Position numbers and translations under genes: made by a program. Under the pieces are notes generated by a model that saw only the letters and a program-made list of their open reading frames with translations, did no database searches and was not told where the DNA came from. 64,000 nucleotides of DNA. Origin: Limanda limanda. Its lineage: Eukaryota; Chordata; Actinopteri; Pleuronectiformes; Pleuronectidae. The stretch covers positions 21,405,523 to 21,469,522 of the forward strand of contig NC_083641.1 in assembly GCF_963576545.1 (NCBI RefSeq), in the 5' to 3' direction. Positions 1 to 19,804 of the stretch are shown here, in pieces. Within the stretch, counting starts at the first letter, position 1; the number at the start of each line of letters is the position of its first letter.

Positions 1-2774
1 AACCAATTATTTTTTTAATGTATTTCAACCATTTTTACAAATTACTTTTATTTAAAAGCCGTTAATTCATTACCATTAGATGACTGCTCAGGCTGCCCTG
101 CTGGCAGACTAACGAGATTTTTTAAATTAATTAAGCATCAATGTTTCAACATGCAGAAGAGAAACTTCACAAATATCCCCAGGGCTCTTGTATCCCTCGG
201 GGATTCAGTGCTGCACGTTGTAGCTCCTCTCTCCACAGCCTCTGAGGCCTGAATTCAACCTCAACATTTCACTTTTACAGCTCTGCAGCGGCTCTGCCCG
301 TCATCTGGACAAAGCCAATGCCACTGATCCCTCTTAACGGTTTATTGGCTCCTGCCACAAACATTCACAATCTCAAGCTGTTTATAGAGTTTCTGTGTCA
401 TCTGGGCTTCTTGCAAACAGCTGGAGTCACTCCAGGCTCAGCGGTGACCCCTGATGGCACTCTGCCAGAGCCACAGCTGGCCTGGGTTTAATTCCAGATG
501 TGAAAGGAGCTAAGAAACGGTATCTCAGGTCTGCCTCTGCTCCCTGCACAGTGAAAGGGAGACCTCTTAATTTCAAGTACTGCAGGCATTTACTGTACAT
601 TCCGTTTTTTGATATTTCGTTTTTTAAGTCCAGCCAATACCTTTTGGATTTAGCAGGTTAATGTGCTTATTTTCTTACCTCTTCATTTGCCCATAAAGAA
701 ATCGCTGAGTATGCTGTGAATGTTTAATTGTGTATTCTGCTTTCTAGCTGTAAGTCTTCAACCCACTCCGCTAAATTCCAGCCTGCAGTGTTTACAGTTT
801 GTCTTTACAATAATTACGCACCCTTGTTTTCTAATGCTTCAAATTCAGCTCACTCCTTCTCACCAAAGGGATAATTTAAGCTTCATTCCAGGTACAATAT
901 GCGACTCCGCTCACGTCTTCCCACTAAACTTATGTCCAACAGCGTAAACATTGTAAATGTATGTGTGAATGCTGTTAGACAACAAATCTCTGCTGATGCC
1001 CAGAAGGAGATGCTGTAGAATCTCGGGTCACCCCCACCAGCCTTGAATGCTCCTGTATTTACACCAGCAGAACATGAAACTGCGGTTTTCAGCCTCAGGG
1101 TTTAGGAAGCCCAAGGGTCATCTAACGGGGATAAACAGGAAAACAAACTTAAAGTTACCCAAACTGCTTTTCTGGTGCAATATCAAATCATTTGTGTCGC
1201 TAAAAACTTCTGAAATCAAACAGGGGAAGAAACTCAATCTTTGCTTTAAGAGCTAACACTTTACAGAAGTAGATTTCAATTTAAAGTCATAAACATAAAT
1301 GGATGGGAATCAGTGAAATAAGCAGTAGGTGGTGGGGGGGGGGGGGTGTTTTCAGGCGATTGCCAATGTGAGAACTTTCAAGATAACAGCATACAAAAAA
1401 GTTTTAACGCCACAAGAACTCAGAGGTGCATAAATGAGAAGAGAGTTGGCAAATGGGGATAAATAAATTCTATCAAACTGCAATTTCAGGAGAGAAAACC
1501 CTGTTTGATTTCCTTTACAAAAAAGCTCTATAAAATCAAGTATTAATTTCCTTGTGCTAAAATGCATTGTCAAATTAATTAATTAATTAGTCACACATCC
1601 ATTAAGTTGTTTAGTAACCATTTGATTTTCATTTATTCATTTGTAAATTCTAAATGATATAATCTCTTTTATTGTCCAATTACATCCCGTGTATAATTAG
1701 ATTTATTGTTCATTGCTCAATTTATTATGACTGTTTGAAATAACTTTAGGGGGCATCATAGTCTGAGAGTTTAATGGTCGAGCCACTGTCGTGTGTGGAC
1801 CACTGAAGTAATAACTAGATCTAATGGAGGTTGAGTGCCTTGCTCAAGGACATTCAAAGTCAACAGCGGACATTATCCAACCAAATTAGATATTATAAAA
1901 GAATAATGAATAAATGTAAATAGCTTTGAAGCTCATATGTGATGTTAGGCCTAGAAAAAAAAACCAACCCACCTCTGTAACCCCTCCACCTCCAGTCTAA
2001 CCTCTGCTTCAGTCCAACGCCACACTCAGTGGAGGAGCAGATTGAGTGGGAGCCGGCGTTAATGTAATCTCCTCTGTTTAATTAGAGCGAGCGTGGTGGG
2101 CAGCTAAAGCAAACCACATTACCCACCATCTGGTGGGGAGCAGCTCTGCTCTTACCCACCCTCACTATCATTAGCCTGTACAAGACAAGACACAAACACA
2201 TACATGACAGCTATTTATTCATCCTGCCACTTCCAATACAGACACCACTGCATACCAGTTAGAGACCGTGACAAGGCCGCTCTCTCGTTCGGGCCCGTCA
2301 CAAATCCATTGTCCTGTAATTACAATATGCCGCACAACAACACATCACATTTAAATAGTTGTCAGAAACTACAATAGACACACGTTGTCCAGCACAGTAA
2401 CTGTTTTTCTCAGATAATTCATCTCCTCTTTCTATCAAGTGTGACCCCACGTCCCGCAGGAGAGTTCCTTCAAAATACTGAAATCTGTACCAGCAATAAA
2501 TCACCATACATTTCATACTCCAAACTCTTGAACCTGACACTTCTGTATATTTACACCGAAATTCATCCAGAATTCACTGAGCTGTCACAAAGAAAACTAA
2601 ACTGAAATATCCCAATAGACCAGAAGAGGGCAGTGTGCTACCACAGCTGACATGCAGATCAGATGGTGTGAGTGTCTGGAGCTCAGAGGATTTACTGCTC
2701 CATGGAAGGCAGAGCTCACTGGCAGCCAGCAGAGCAACACAATTATTGAATCACACGGAGAGAACCTGGCAGGC

Positions 2775-2806
<32 letters not shown>

Positions 2807-5800
2807 CAGATCAGTGGGCTCTGTGCTGAATCACGACCTGGAGCTTTAGAGGGTTTGTTTAACTTCTTGAGCAGACGATTGGGTCACGACACTGAAAACA
2901 CTCGAACAACAACCTCCTTCATGCCTGGAGAAAGTTAAAGGTCCAATCAGACCATAACTTTTACAAAACACAAGAGTTTAAAAATAATAATCTCACCCAA
3001 AGTCTTGTGTATTGGACTTCTTTTATTGTATTGCCCTCTTAGATGTATGTGGCACAGTTATTGATTCGGACCCTTTGACTTCTCCATTTGGGGCAGGCCA
3101 ACCAAACAGTTGTTGAGGCTTTTTTCTGCAGTGCTGGCTCGATAACAGATTCTCCTCACATGGAAAAATCTCCCTTATCAACATCTCATAAATGCCGGCT
3201 GGAAGACGTAATGACACACCTCAAACAGCTAAATTATTACCACCTGAAGCTGGGCCAGAAAAAGTTTTCATAAAACCTGTCGTATCTCCAAAGTGGAACA
3301 AATCCCATTTTTTACTGTGCAACACAACAACCCCCCCGTCATGTGTGACAGTGGATCTGTGAGGATGGTTGGTTTGCTGGTGAACGGCTTACAAGTGCAA
3401 TCGCAAACAAACTTTTAAGCTACAGATCTTACAATATTAGATATTTAAATATAGCACCTGTAAATTGTATTTATACTGTATAATAAACTAGCCTCCAGCT
3501 TTGTTTAAAAAAGATTTCCAACCAGGATGTTTAGAGATATTTCTGTACTGGACCAAAATAGATTCAAAAATTGGCTCCTTCTCACTATTACAAGTCACAA
3601 ACCCAAATAAGCAGCTGAAACAGGATGACTGCTCAGGAAACCAATAATAATGAATTCTTAGTAAAAAATGTTGAGCTACAAGCACAATGAGTAGAAGTCA
3701 TATGAATTCAAACCCTATAAAGAAAAGCTACAAAACCTTAACAAGTATGTGCACACGCTTGATATTTAGCATAATTATTAGGTTATTTGCTTTCTTGCAG
3801 AGATTTAGAAGAAATACTGTTGTGTATGTGCCAGGAGACGGTTAGCTTAGCTCAGCATCAAGACTGTTAGCTTGATACAGGCCTGGGAAATAAAACAATA
3901 TCAATAATCATTGCAATATAATTTTCATCAACAGCAATTTAACCAATGTCCAATATGTAGGTTTATTATGTATAGCAGCACAGTGATGAAGAATAACACT
4001 AAATTGTTCTTTGTGAAATATGTCATTCTTCGTCTTTAAAAAAGAGTTTAAAACCACAACGAATAAATTTGTCTTTAAATATTTAAATATCGATATCGAC
4101 TGATAAGAAAATGTTTCTTGATAAAACTTTTGTCTTTGCCTGCAATAACCAAAAGGTCAAATGATTAGCTAACTACCAAAATGTCCTGTAAAATGGAAAC
4201 TTAGACACAGTGTTGATGTTTCTCAATCGATCCATCAATTCCTTCTTTAATTCCTTAATATTCAGTTTAAAACCAGCCTAGAGGAACCCATATGAATCAT
4301 GACAGGTGGTGTTCAAGAAGGGGTTCTTGAACTCATCTGACTGCTCTGTGGGAGTATACGAGACAAAAATCATCCACCTCTGCATTTCATTGTGTGTTTG
4401 CTCTGCCTACATCTGTGGGCTCTCCAAACTTTAATGGCCGCCTCTGCAGAGAGTTCACGGCCGACAGCTTCAATAACACAACTCTGATGACAACCTAAAA
4501 CATCAATAAATCTGTTTTTAAATGCCTTGGTGCAGGATGGGACTCCGACAAAGAGCTGTGGAGACAAATGCTGGCCAAGCGGTAAAAAGAAGCTTCCCTC
4601 TTCTGTGTTGTTCGGGGTCTGGACAGAGAGGCACATGTACTAATGGCCCAGATAAGAGTGGAGCGGATCAAATCTCCCGACCGCCAACAGGGAAAACGTT
4701 TCCCCCTCAGAGCAGACAGAGACAGATACAGCTCCAAACTGAGCTACAGCCAGCCTCTTCACAGTGGAGCCTCAGACTGTGCTACATGAATAAATGAATG
4801 AAAGCAGTCCGCACCAGGAAGTCTGGGACAACCCGACGCCCCCCCCGTTGTGCTCGCAAAGAGGGGTTGACTCATGAATCTCAATTTCAAATCAAAGACA
4901 TGAATATAAGCCAAAATGTGGCAGTTACTCACTGAATATATATTTACTTTAGTGATGTTGATATAGGTTTAGTGGCCGGGATAGATTTTGAGGTTGTTTC
5001 TCATAATATTAACTGATATGTTAGACAGTCTATCACACATTCACAATATCATTTTAATCAATTTAACAAATGCATAACATGCATTGAGCGAGCTTGGTGA
5101 GGAAGGTCTAACACATAGTGGCTGTAATGTTTCAAAGATATTTCTTCATTTATTAAACTAAAGAAGGGGCTGGTTACCTGGGAGGTGACTCAGATGTTTG
5201 TGGAGCCTTGACTGTGTGGGAACATTTAATTTCATATCTTCTTCCTCAGACTATAAGATTTTTTGAAGTTATTCAAGTGAGTTCTCTTTGTTGAGGTCAC
5301 AGGAGAGTTTAAACCATAACCTTCACTCTGGAGCAAAAATCTGTTTTTAAACTTGACATTTATTGTGATAATTATCAATATCTAGTGATTTTTGTCCATT
5401 TCGTCTGACGCTATCTTAAAGAACAGTGCTTCCGGAAAGCTGACCTTCAGCGAGGTGTTGATTTTAATGCGTGACCATTTCAGGGGAGGCAGTTTTTCAG
5501 TGTGGTAATGTACTGGTACACAAATACATATACATTTTTTTTGTCTTCCCCGCTCATATGTATATATACATATATTCACAAAATTTCAGGCGATCATGAG
5601 CATATAAAATAATAAAGAAATATATAAAATATTTTAATCTACAGTTATAATTTCTCAAAAGCCATGACAAATTAAAATTGCTTGTTTTGTCTGAAAGACC
5701 GTTTGTACTGTAGATATATTAGTATATAAAAGGTTTTAAGTAATAGTGAAAGAACATATGTGCATATCATCTTATTTGGGAAGCTGGCGACAGACATTTA

Positions 5801-7600
5801 GAAAGTTTATTAGACAAATGACAGCTTTCAAAAGTGCGATTATCTTTCTTTAGATCAACTTAATTTTCAACTAATCATTTCAGCACAAATATGACAACAC
5901 ACTAGCACAGCACAACGGCAAACAGCTCTGAAAATACCTGAATCCAACACTTCCCTGTTACAAAGTCTGAACATCAATACCTTCATAAAAAGGTAGGATT
6001 TACTGCAGGGTTGTTGTACTAAACTACATTAGTTTAAGCTAAACTACAGTAATAAATTGCAGCTGAGTGTAAAATGCTTAAGTGGATTTTATGCATTTTC
6101 ATTCAGAGGCGTGGTTCCAAATGAAATGTTTGTCTTTTTGTTGGATGGCTTGTTAAATCATGAAGCACAAAATAAAACAGCATAAAATCCTGGTAAAACC
6201 GACTTAAAAAACAAAGTCAAGTTGCCAATTTGATAATTCGGGACTATAAAGAAAAGATGCATGTAAGATAAAACACAGATTGGGTAAAGGGAAATATTGT
6301 TGAATTAAAATAACTTTATTCATCTTCCTCAAATGAAGCCTAACACAGTGAGTCCAGTTAATGGCAGCTCTGTAAATCACTGTTTAATCGACTGTCGAAG
6401 AAGAATTTCACCAGAAGAGGGAGCCATTAAAAACCCTGTGGACTGACAGCACCTCTGTCCTCAGTGCTCCTCTGTTTACCTCTGCGGCAGTAAATTATCA
6501 AACATTATTAACCTCCCAGCCCTGGTGATATGAATCTCAGGTGTTGATCCATCACACACGATTTACACCAGTGCTGCAATGCTCATTACTCTGTGTTTGA
6601 TTTTCAAATAATTCCATGGCACCTGTTAGATGAGCCAAATAGATCTGGGCCATTTCTCCGATTCCCCCCCGAGAGAGAGACAAGGGAGGAATTTTCTTTC
6701 TGGCAGTTGTTCTCTTCACCTGGACTCTCGCTAATCCGACAGCTAGCATGTGGGAAAATCATCAATGACCTCTGTATCAAATGTTCCTGTTGCTACCAGG
6801 ATCTAATTAGCAATATCTTTTCTAAATTAAAAAAAAATGAATCTCTCTTTCAGGAAATCAAATGAAGACATGTTTTGATCTTATGAACTGAGCTCCTTTT
6901 CTCACCGTGCTGAAATCGCACGTCATCCTCAGCTCAGTTGTTAATTATTTTCTACTATTTTTAGATGATTTCATTTTGAAGCCACCTGCTCTGACTGAGC
7001 TGGGGAAAAAAAGAAGAGACAGAGAAACAATATTGTCAAATAACAGTGAGACTGTGAGCTGGTTAACAGAGTGAAGAGAGGAAAAAGTCATCTGTGAGCC
7101 GGCGGACAGAACAGACTTCATTTAGGTCTTGAGTGTTGAGAGACAACGGCTTTGGATTCCAGATGATGGGGATTGACGTGATGTGAGACTTTTCAACAAT
7201 CTGCAATAATGACCTTTTCTCAGAAGCTACAAAGTGTCTCAGGTAATCACACGTCTCAGGTGAAAATGGACAATCTTTTGGCAGCGGTAAAGAGCGTTAC
7301 CTAGCAACCCGCCTGGTGCCCTATCAATAGTCAGCTTGGAGGTATCTCTGGAGATTCTCCCCCCCTACAAAGACCCGGTTCAGCTTCCACAGGCCCCCGT
7401 AACCCCCCTGGACAAACAACAGCCTCATTCTCTGCACCACTGCTGACCTCATTGTCTCTTTGTGAAGGGAAAATCCAGAGTTGCATTCTGTTAAATGGCA
7501 AATGGTGCGTCCACTGCGAGCGGGACAGACCTCTCTACCTCCGGCGCAGGCCCACAGATGAGCACGGACACCGCTGCCTTTTCCTCAGGACTGTATGCGG
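1..7600. other. Gene-free stretch upstream of tmprss5
   Basis: I find no exon series that resembles a protein here. The short open frames have no splice-linked neighbours and are AT-rich or low-complexity. Visible contents are a TG microsatellite (2775-2801), a G run (about 1334-1346), a possible SINE remnant near 1830-1870 and a dispersed-repeat-like stretch at about 3877-4125. The segment 6590-6830 has TAATTA-type homeodomain cores and could be regulatory, but nothing in one sequence proves that. This is probably the tmprss5 upstream region. Confidence 0.6.
2775..2801 (+). repeat. TG microsatellite
   Basis: About 13 uninterrupted TG units. Confidence 0.95.
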
Positions 7601-7607
7601 GGAAAAA

Positions 7608-14521
<6,914 letters not shown>

Positions 14522-16371
14522 GGAGAGCTCCTGGTGCACGAAGGCTGCTGCTGATATTACTGTTTGACACACTGGGAAAAAAATTGCAGTTCACATTTAT
14601 ACTTTAAGTGTCTGTGACATGATGTACACGTAGAGACAGAGTGGACACTTCAACATGCATTTTTACGTTGTATTTTTCATGTACTATATATATAAATTAA
14701 GCCTATTACTCAACTGTGTTGTGTCATTGATGTGTTTTGAGCTGCAGTTCTCCCTTTGACCGCTAGGTGACATCCGCAGATCACTTCCTGTATACACCAT
14801 CTCGTCTCCATAGCAACACACAACCTTAGAAAGTAGTAGCTAGATGTAGCTTGTTACATGTTTGCTAATGCTCTATAATATTTAACTTCCAGCCACTTAT
14901 GTATATTTATCTGTTTGTTTCCATACCTGCTACCTCCACAGTGTTTGGAGATCTAACATCTACCTTTAAAAATGGAGACAGCAAACTCAAATCGTGGCAG
15001 CGGCAGCTCGTAGAGGCACTTCCGGTGGCAAGAGAAACTGCCACTGATTCGGAAAGGCAGCTGTCAGATGCCACAGCTGTTTGGACGCATCTGCCTTGTT
15101 TGTGACATATTCAGGGAGATTTGAACTAGTTTGTGGACATTTATTTACTTGTTATTGATCCGGGGCATGGATGGTCTTTCGCAGTAGAGACAATTTCAAG
15201 GTGTGTCAGCCTGTAGGGTTTTATATCACAAATACTAAGTCAGTTGTACTTTCTGATCCACAAAACATTCTCTGGACAAATCATGTCAAGACTGCCCAGG
15301 TGATGTGACCAGTGTCTGAAGCCAATGGGAATGTTGTGTCTTTCTGTGTTATGACCTTTATCCTGGAGTTGAGCTATTGTTAAAACGTTGTACAACAATG
15401 TTGTAGGACCTGGCAGTGATGTCAATGGAACAAGATGCTTAATGACTGACTCTTTTCAATGAGTTATATCAAAAAAACTCAAATTTGCTCTGACTTTACT
15501 CCTCTGTCTGAAATGATGATGGTGAGAAGCTGTTATCAATGTATCATTAGCCAATTAATGTTCGTGCCTTGTGAACTTCAAAGATTTTTTAATATTAAAG
15601 TCTCTTTAACCCAGTCCTTACTACAGTACCTTTGCTATTTTTGACACATGTTAAACCTACTGTTTGGGTCTGTTGTTGCAGCTCTGTCGCCCTTTTCAAG
15701 GTTCCATTATTAAAATTTATCATCACTGACACAATATGTCATTACAAAAGACCAGGCTTAAATGTATTGCTTTAATTAAGTTATGATGATCTGCATTTTC
15801 ACAAATTACTCTAACCTTAAAAATATAAGGCGATTATTTACACATTTTGAATGTCTGTCATCAAAACAAAAATTTTCAAGTTGTACTTGAAATTACTGGT
15901 CAGGCAGGAAACTTATCTAAATAACAGTTTGCTTCAATATCAGTACATTTCACTTTATTTTAATAAGCCAACGTTTATCAATATTGCTGCCGGTGGGGTT
16001 ATGGGGTTTTAACTGAATTCATATAAATACTTTAGATAAAGTTAGAGAAAAGTTAAAAAGTAGTAGGTCAGCAGCTGTTTGTTATTTGTCTAGTTAGTAT
16101 ATGCACTGATGCTTTTACACCATAGAAGTGCATAACTCATAAACAAGAGTTTGAAGTTGAAGGAGTAACAATAAGTTATATTAAAAAAATGTATGGATGT
16201 TAGTATATTTAACTAAGAGTCCTTGGAAATGCCTATGAGATCCGGTCATAGGCCTAAGGAAAACACTTGGGCCAAAGTGAACTTATGACAATAAATAAAA
16301 CTGTAAATTATATGCAATGGAAAGGAAAACAAATTGTGAGTTTCCCTTTGCCGTCTTGTTACACCCATAGA

Positions 16372-16413
<42 letters not shown>

Positions 16414-16507
16414 TTACAACAAAGGCAGCTGACCACAAAGGCAGCTGGCTCATCAGTGTGGCATCAAAGGCAGCGGTCTCACACATCAGTGGCAGTTTCT
16501 GTTGACA
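14522..16507. other. Spacer between tmprss5 and pih1d2
   Basis: Holds the tmprss5 3' UTR and AT-rich intergenic DNA. I see no canonical AATAAA close to the tmprss5 stop; an ATTAAA lies near 15595. An AT microsatellite (16375-16411) preceded by 'catagactgtatata' marks a dispersed repeat end just upstream of the pih1d2 promoter. No other gene is visible. Confidence 0.6.
16375..16411 (+). repeat. AT microsatellite upstream of pih1d2
   Basis: Uninterrupted TA array that follows 'cccatagactgta', a phrase often seen at the edge of fish dispersed repeats. It lies about 100 bp before the putative promoter motifs. Confidence 0.95.
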
Positions 16508-16530
16508 CCGGAAGTGTCTCCAGGGGCAAC
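16508..16530 (+). promoter_or_regulatory. Putative pih1d2 core promoter sites: ETS and near-consensus RFX X-box
   Basis: CCGGAAGT (16508-16515) is a strong ETS-type core. It directly abuts GTCTCC-agg-GGCAAC (16516-16530). That fits the X-box half-sites GTNRCC and RGYAAC with a 3-base spacer and one mismatch (T at the R position). The pair ends 36 bp before the pih1d2 ATG. X-boxes are typical of RFX-controlled cilium genes, which suits a PIH1-family dynein-assembly factor. This is a motif reading only. Confidence 0.45.
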
Positions 16531-16566
16531 CGCTGCCACAACTTGAGTTTGTCCCTTACTGTAAAG

Positions 16567-19500
16567 ATGTCGTCGACCGGTTGCAAAAAGGATGTCCTGC
16601 AGCAGGTGTCCCAGCTGTGGTCCATGATGGACGAGCTGTCCACCAGTGACCCCGCAGCTTACCGGAAGCTGATCCACACCCAGCTGGAGGAGGGCGCCGG
16701 GCTCAGCTCCCCCCCGGAGCTCGACTCGTGTCTGTGCACTGAGATGCTGGTGAGTTCACTGGAAACTTCTCAGAGTTTCCACACAGATGTTTAAAAAAGT
16801 TCGTACGAAACATTTACTCCTGGCGACGGACATGTGATGTCAGAGCGGGGGAGAGCCCAGGTGTGTCCCGTTAATCAGGGCCCGGTGTGAACAGGTGTGA
16901 AACTCAGACCTGGACCCACCAGGTTCTATGGCCTCATGAGGAAGTTCCTGTTCTTTGACCAGACCTTTATTTTGTTATTTTTAATAAAACATTTTAATCG
17001 CCAGGTAAGATGAGGCACAAAGTAAATTATTATTGATATTACGGATCCAACGGTGGATATGACCATTGATATATATAAAGACTAGATGTCTCGTTCGACG
17101 GAGCCGTCACCACGTGGCGGCCATCTTGCCTGAGGTTGCTCGCTCACCCATAACATTGTGTTGGTAGTGGTAAACAACCAGAACTTGCTAAATTTTCAAC
17201 CGATTTTTGAAACGGTCTGGTTTGTTATAAACTTCAGAGATGTAGATATGACACTGTGTACTTATGAATAATTATGTTATTTTCTAAAAAAAATTTGCAG
17301 TGTCATAACTACATCTCTGACGTTTATAACAAACAAGACCGTTTCAAAATCGGTTGAAAATTTAGCAAGATATGGTTATTTACCACTATCAACACAATGT
17401 TATGGGTGAGCGAGCAACCTCTGGCAAGATGGCCGCCATGTGGTGACGTCCGGCTCCGTTGGCCGGCAACGCGGACGAGACATCTAGCCTTTATATAAAT
17501 CTATGCCTGGACCCACCAGATTCTGTGGCCTCATGAGGAACTTCAGGACCTTTATTGTGTTTTTTTTTAATAAAACATTTTAAACGCCATTTAAGATAAG
17601 GCACAAAGTAAATTATTATTGATATATGGATCCAGAGGGGGGATCCGTGGACATGACCACCACTTGGACACAAGTCAAGGGCTGGTCACTCAGTGTGTCA
17701 TCAGAGACCCGAAACACCTCATGTCCCAGGTTCATCCCTGAAGTGTGCCAGTTACTATAGGCACCAGAATGTGTTATAATTGTGTAGTTAAGGTGTCCAA
17801 AGTGACAAAGGTGGGCGGCTGTGGCTGAGGGGTAGAGCGGTGGTCCTCCAACCTGAAGGTCGGCAGTTCGATACCCAGTCTTCCCCATCTGCATGCCGAA
17901 GTGTCCTTGGTCAAGATGCTGAACCCTGAATTGGCCCTCATAGAACAACAAAGTGCTGCTAATAGATGCACTGTGTGAATGTGTGTGTGAATGGGTGAAT
18001 GTATGACTGTACTGTAAAGAGCTTTGAGTGGTCATCAAGACTAGAAAGGCGCTATATAAATACAAAAACCAAACCTAAGGCCAATCGAGTATCTTTGTAA
18101 GTCCTCATATCATGACTCCTATGGATCTACAGTTGATAGATCTATATATTATTTGGTCAGTAAAAAGGAACAATCATCACATACTCTCAAAGCCTCTCTC
18201 TTCATTAGAGGCAAAGAAAACCAGACACTAGACCCTGTAAATTCTTTAGCATTTTTTTTTACTTGAACATTGGAGTGAAATTTAATATTATTACAGTTGT
18301 TTCCATTTAATATTCTCTCTGTCCACTTAATTATTCCTTCCAGCTCAACCGCCGACCCTTAAAATACAAAACATTTGACTTTCACCACACACAGTGAGGC
18401 TGTCATACCTGTATCCTGTTAGAGGTTAGAGATCAGGTTTCTTACAGACAGCAAATCTTTGTCCTCCACAGGAGCCCAACAAGGGGTTATTGTATCTCAA
18501 CATATGCAGCTGGAAACGTGTGCCGGCGCCTCAGGATGCCAGCCAGCCATTACCTCTATGTTCAGGAAAACTGGAAACAGGCACAAGTGAAAGTCCAGGT
18601 GAAAGATGCAGCACCAGCTAAAGAATTGGATCACGTGTTTCATGATGTAAATAAGAAAACTACTGTTGCTGATGAATTGGATGTTTTTTCCTCCTCAGAC
18701 GTGTACACTGTGTTGGATGTGGCCTTAAACCCTGCAGTGCTGGAAACAGATAAGAAGGACAAATCCGATTTGTATACACTGGCCCTGACCTTTGCCCAGC
18801 AGCAGCATGGGTTGAGGTTATCTCAGCAGTACACTGTCATCACATGTAGCCCACAAAGTAGTCAAGGTGACCTGAACCGCCGCCTTGGATTTCAGCAGTG
18901 GCCCACCAACACCTCCAAACAACCCGACACAGGTAGAGCAATAACTCTCACACCCTCATTTATATCTTGTTACTGTCTTCTGTTACTGCTGCAGGGGCAT
19001 CATGTTTTACCCTGCAGCACTGTTTCTAATAATCCTGAGCACTCTTTTGTTTTTTTTTACAGCCAGTCAAACCCCGGCTTCCCTCCTGCAGCAGATCGCC
19101 TCCCTGCGCTCGGGGCAACAGGACGACGAGCCGACTGCCCAAATTATCTGCAAACCCGCGGAGAACAAAAAGAAGGATCTCATCCAGGTCATCTCCAGCA
19201 CTTCTGTGCAGCCTCAGAAGCCAAAGCACCGACTGGAGGTGAAAACTGATCCAGCGGGGGTTCCTCGCAGCGTGGAGCTGACAGTGGAGCTGCCAAAGGT
19301 TCGCTCCATGTCAGATTGCCAGCTGAGGATTTCCAAGGTGAGCGGTAACACACTCCCCTGTACAACTTTATAATGAACCCCTTCAGAATCCGGTGTGTGT
19401 CAGAGCCTAGTTGGATGTCATTAAAAATACACAACTGGCCTGTTCCTGCTGTTGTGAAGTGCTGATTGTATTTTCTTCTGCAGGAAGACGTGTTATTGGA

Positions 19501-19618
19501 AGTTGAGGATGTTTGCTATTTGCTCGTGGACTTTCCAGTTGCTGTGAATGAAGACACTGCGTCTGCCGTCTTTAACAAGAAGAAACGACAGCTCGCAGTG
19601 AAGGTGGATGTTCTGTGA
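16567..19618 (+). CDS. pih1d2: PIH1 domain-containing protein 2, 5 coding exons
   Basis: Predicted HSP90/R2TP-type co-chaperone subunit; the PIH1 family helps assemble axonemal dyneins and other large complexes in the cytoplasm. Exons 16567-16749, 18472-18598, 18699-18932, 19063-19337 and 19484-19618 keep one frame and give 317 aa; the human protein is about 315. Exon 1 encodes the conserved N-terminus (LTQ-like VLQQVSQLWSMMDELSTSDP). Exon 2 has GLLYLNICSWKRVPAPQ, the hallmark of the PIH1 fold. Exon 3 has DVYTVLDVALNPAVL. Exons 4-5 hold the C-terminal CS/p23-like beta domain (RSVELTVELPKVRSMSDC, then EDVLLEVEDVCYLL) ending in VKVDVL. The ATG at 16567 is chosen because it matches the family start and follows a compact promoter. 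It is in tandem with tmprss5 and convergent with dixdc1. Intron 1 carries a palindromic transposon and a SINE. Confidence 0.93.
16909..17064 (+). repeat. Direct repeat, left copy, flanking a palindromic MITE
   Basis: Begins cctggacccaccag and runs through 'aataaaacattttaa' and 'gcacaaagtaaattattatt' to 'tatgacc'. A diverged second copy lies at 17506-17661, about 597 bp downstream. The two copies abut the two ends of the inverted-repeat element at 17073-17497. Confidence 0.85.
17073..17497. mobile_element. Palindromic MITE in pih1d2 intron 1
   Basis: Long terminal inverted repeats make up nearly the whole element: left arm 17073-17256, right arm about 17298-17497, and a spacer of about 40 bp. 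Outer ends read 'tatataaagactagatgtc' and, on the other strand, 'atataaaggctagatgtc'. Inner ends read 'atgacactg' and 'cagtgtcat'. The left arm lacks about 14 bp near its outer end compared with the right (the 'ggccggcaacgcgg' part). No transposase frame exists. A transcript through it could fold into a hairpin of about 180 bp. Confidence 0.85.
17506..17661 (+). repeat. Direct repeat, right copy, flanking a palindromic MITE
   Basis: Diverged copy of 16909-17064. It shares the cctggacccaccag start, 'tggcctcatgaggaa', 'aataaaacattttaa' and 'gcacaaagtaaattattatt'. It starts within about 10 bp of the right end of the inverted-repeat element. Confidence 0.85.
17811..18062 (+). mobile_element. tRNA-derived SINE in pih1d2 intron 1
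   Basis: The head has a pol III A-box-like 'tggctgaggggt' and a B-box-like 'cagttcgatacc' with tRNA spacing. The body has 'gaagtgtccttggtcaagat', 'gtgtgtgaatgggtgaatg' and 'gagctttgagtggtcatcaa', and the tail is 'ggcgctatataaatacaaa'. This order is that of a common percomorph SINE. A broken tail of the same family sits at 30911-30990. It is not a functional tRNA: the body and tail extend far beyond the tRNA-like head. Confidence 0.88.
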
Positions 19619-19804
19619 GCGTTTGTTTTGATTGAGAGAGAAGCGTAGAAGAAGCGATCAGTCCTGCTTGGAATCGGCTGAGGAAACTGTGAAGCTTTAG
19701 GAGTAAATTCTGACACTGAATATACCTAACAATGAATTTACAAAAGAAAAGAAAATTCCTTTTTTGCAAAGGAAAACAACAGCTGCTCTGTAAACTGGTT
19801 CTTC

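Noticed and set aside
17820..17895. tRNA gene
   Set aside because: The tRNA-like head continues into a SINE body and tail, the B-box is diverged and no clean cloverleaf is evident.
18518..18698. Retained-frame reading of pih1d2 through intron 2
   Set aside because: The frame open here differs from the conserved GLLYLNICSWKRVPAPQ frame. Splicing 18598 to 18699 restores the family sequence.
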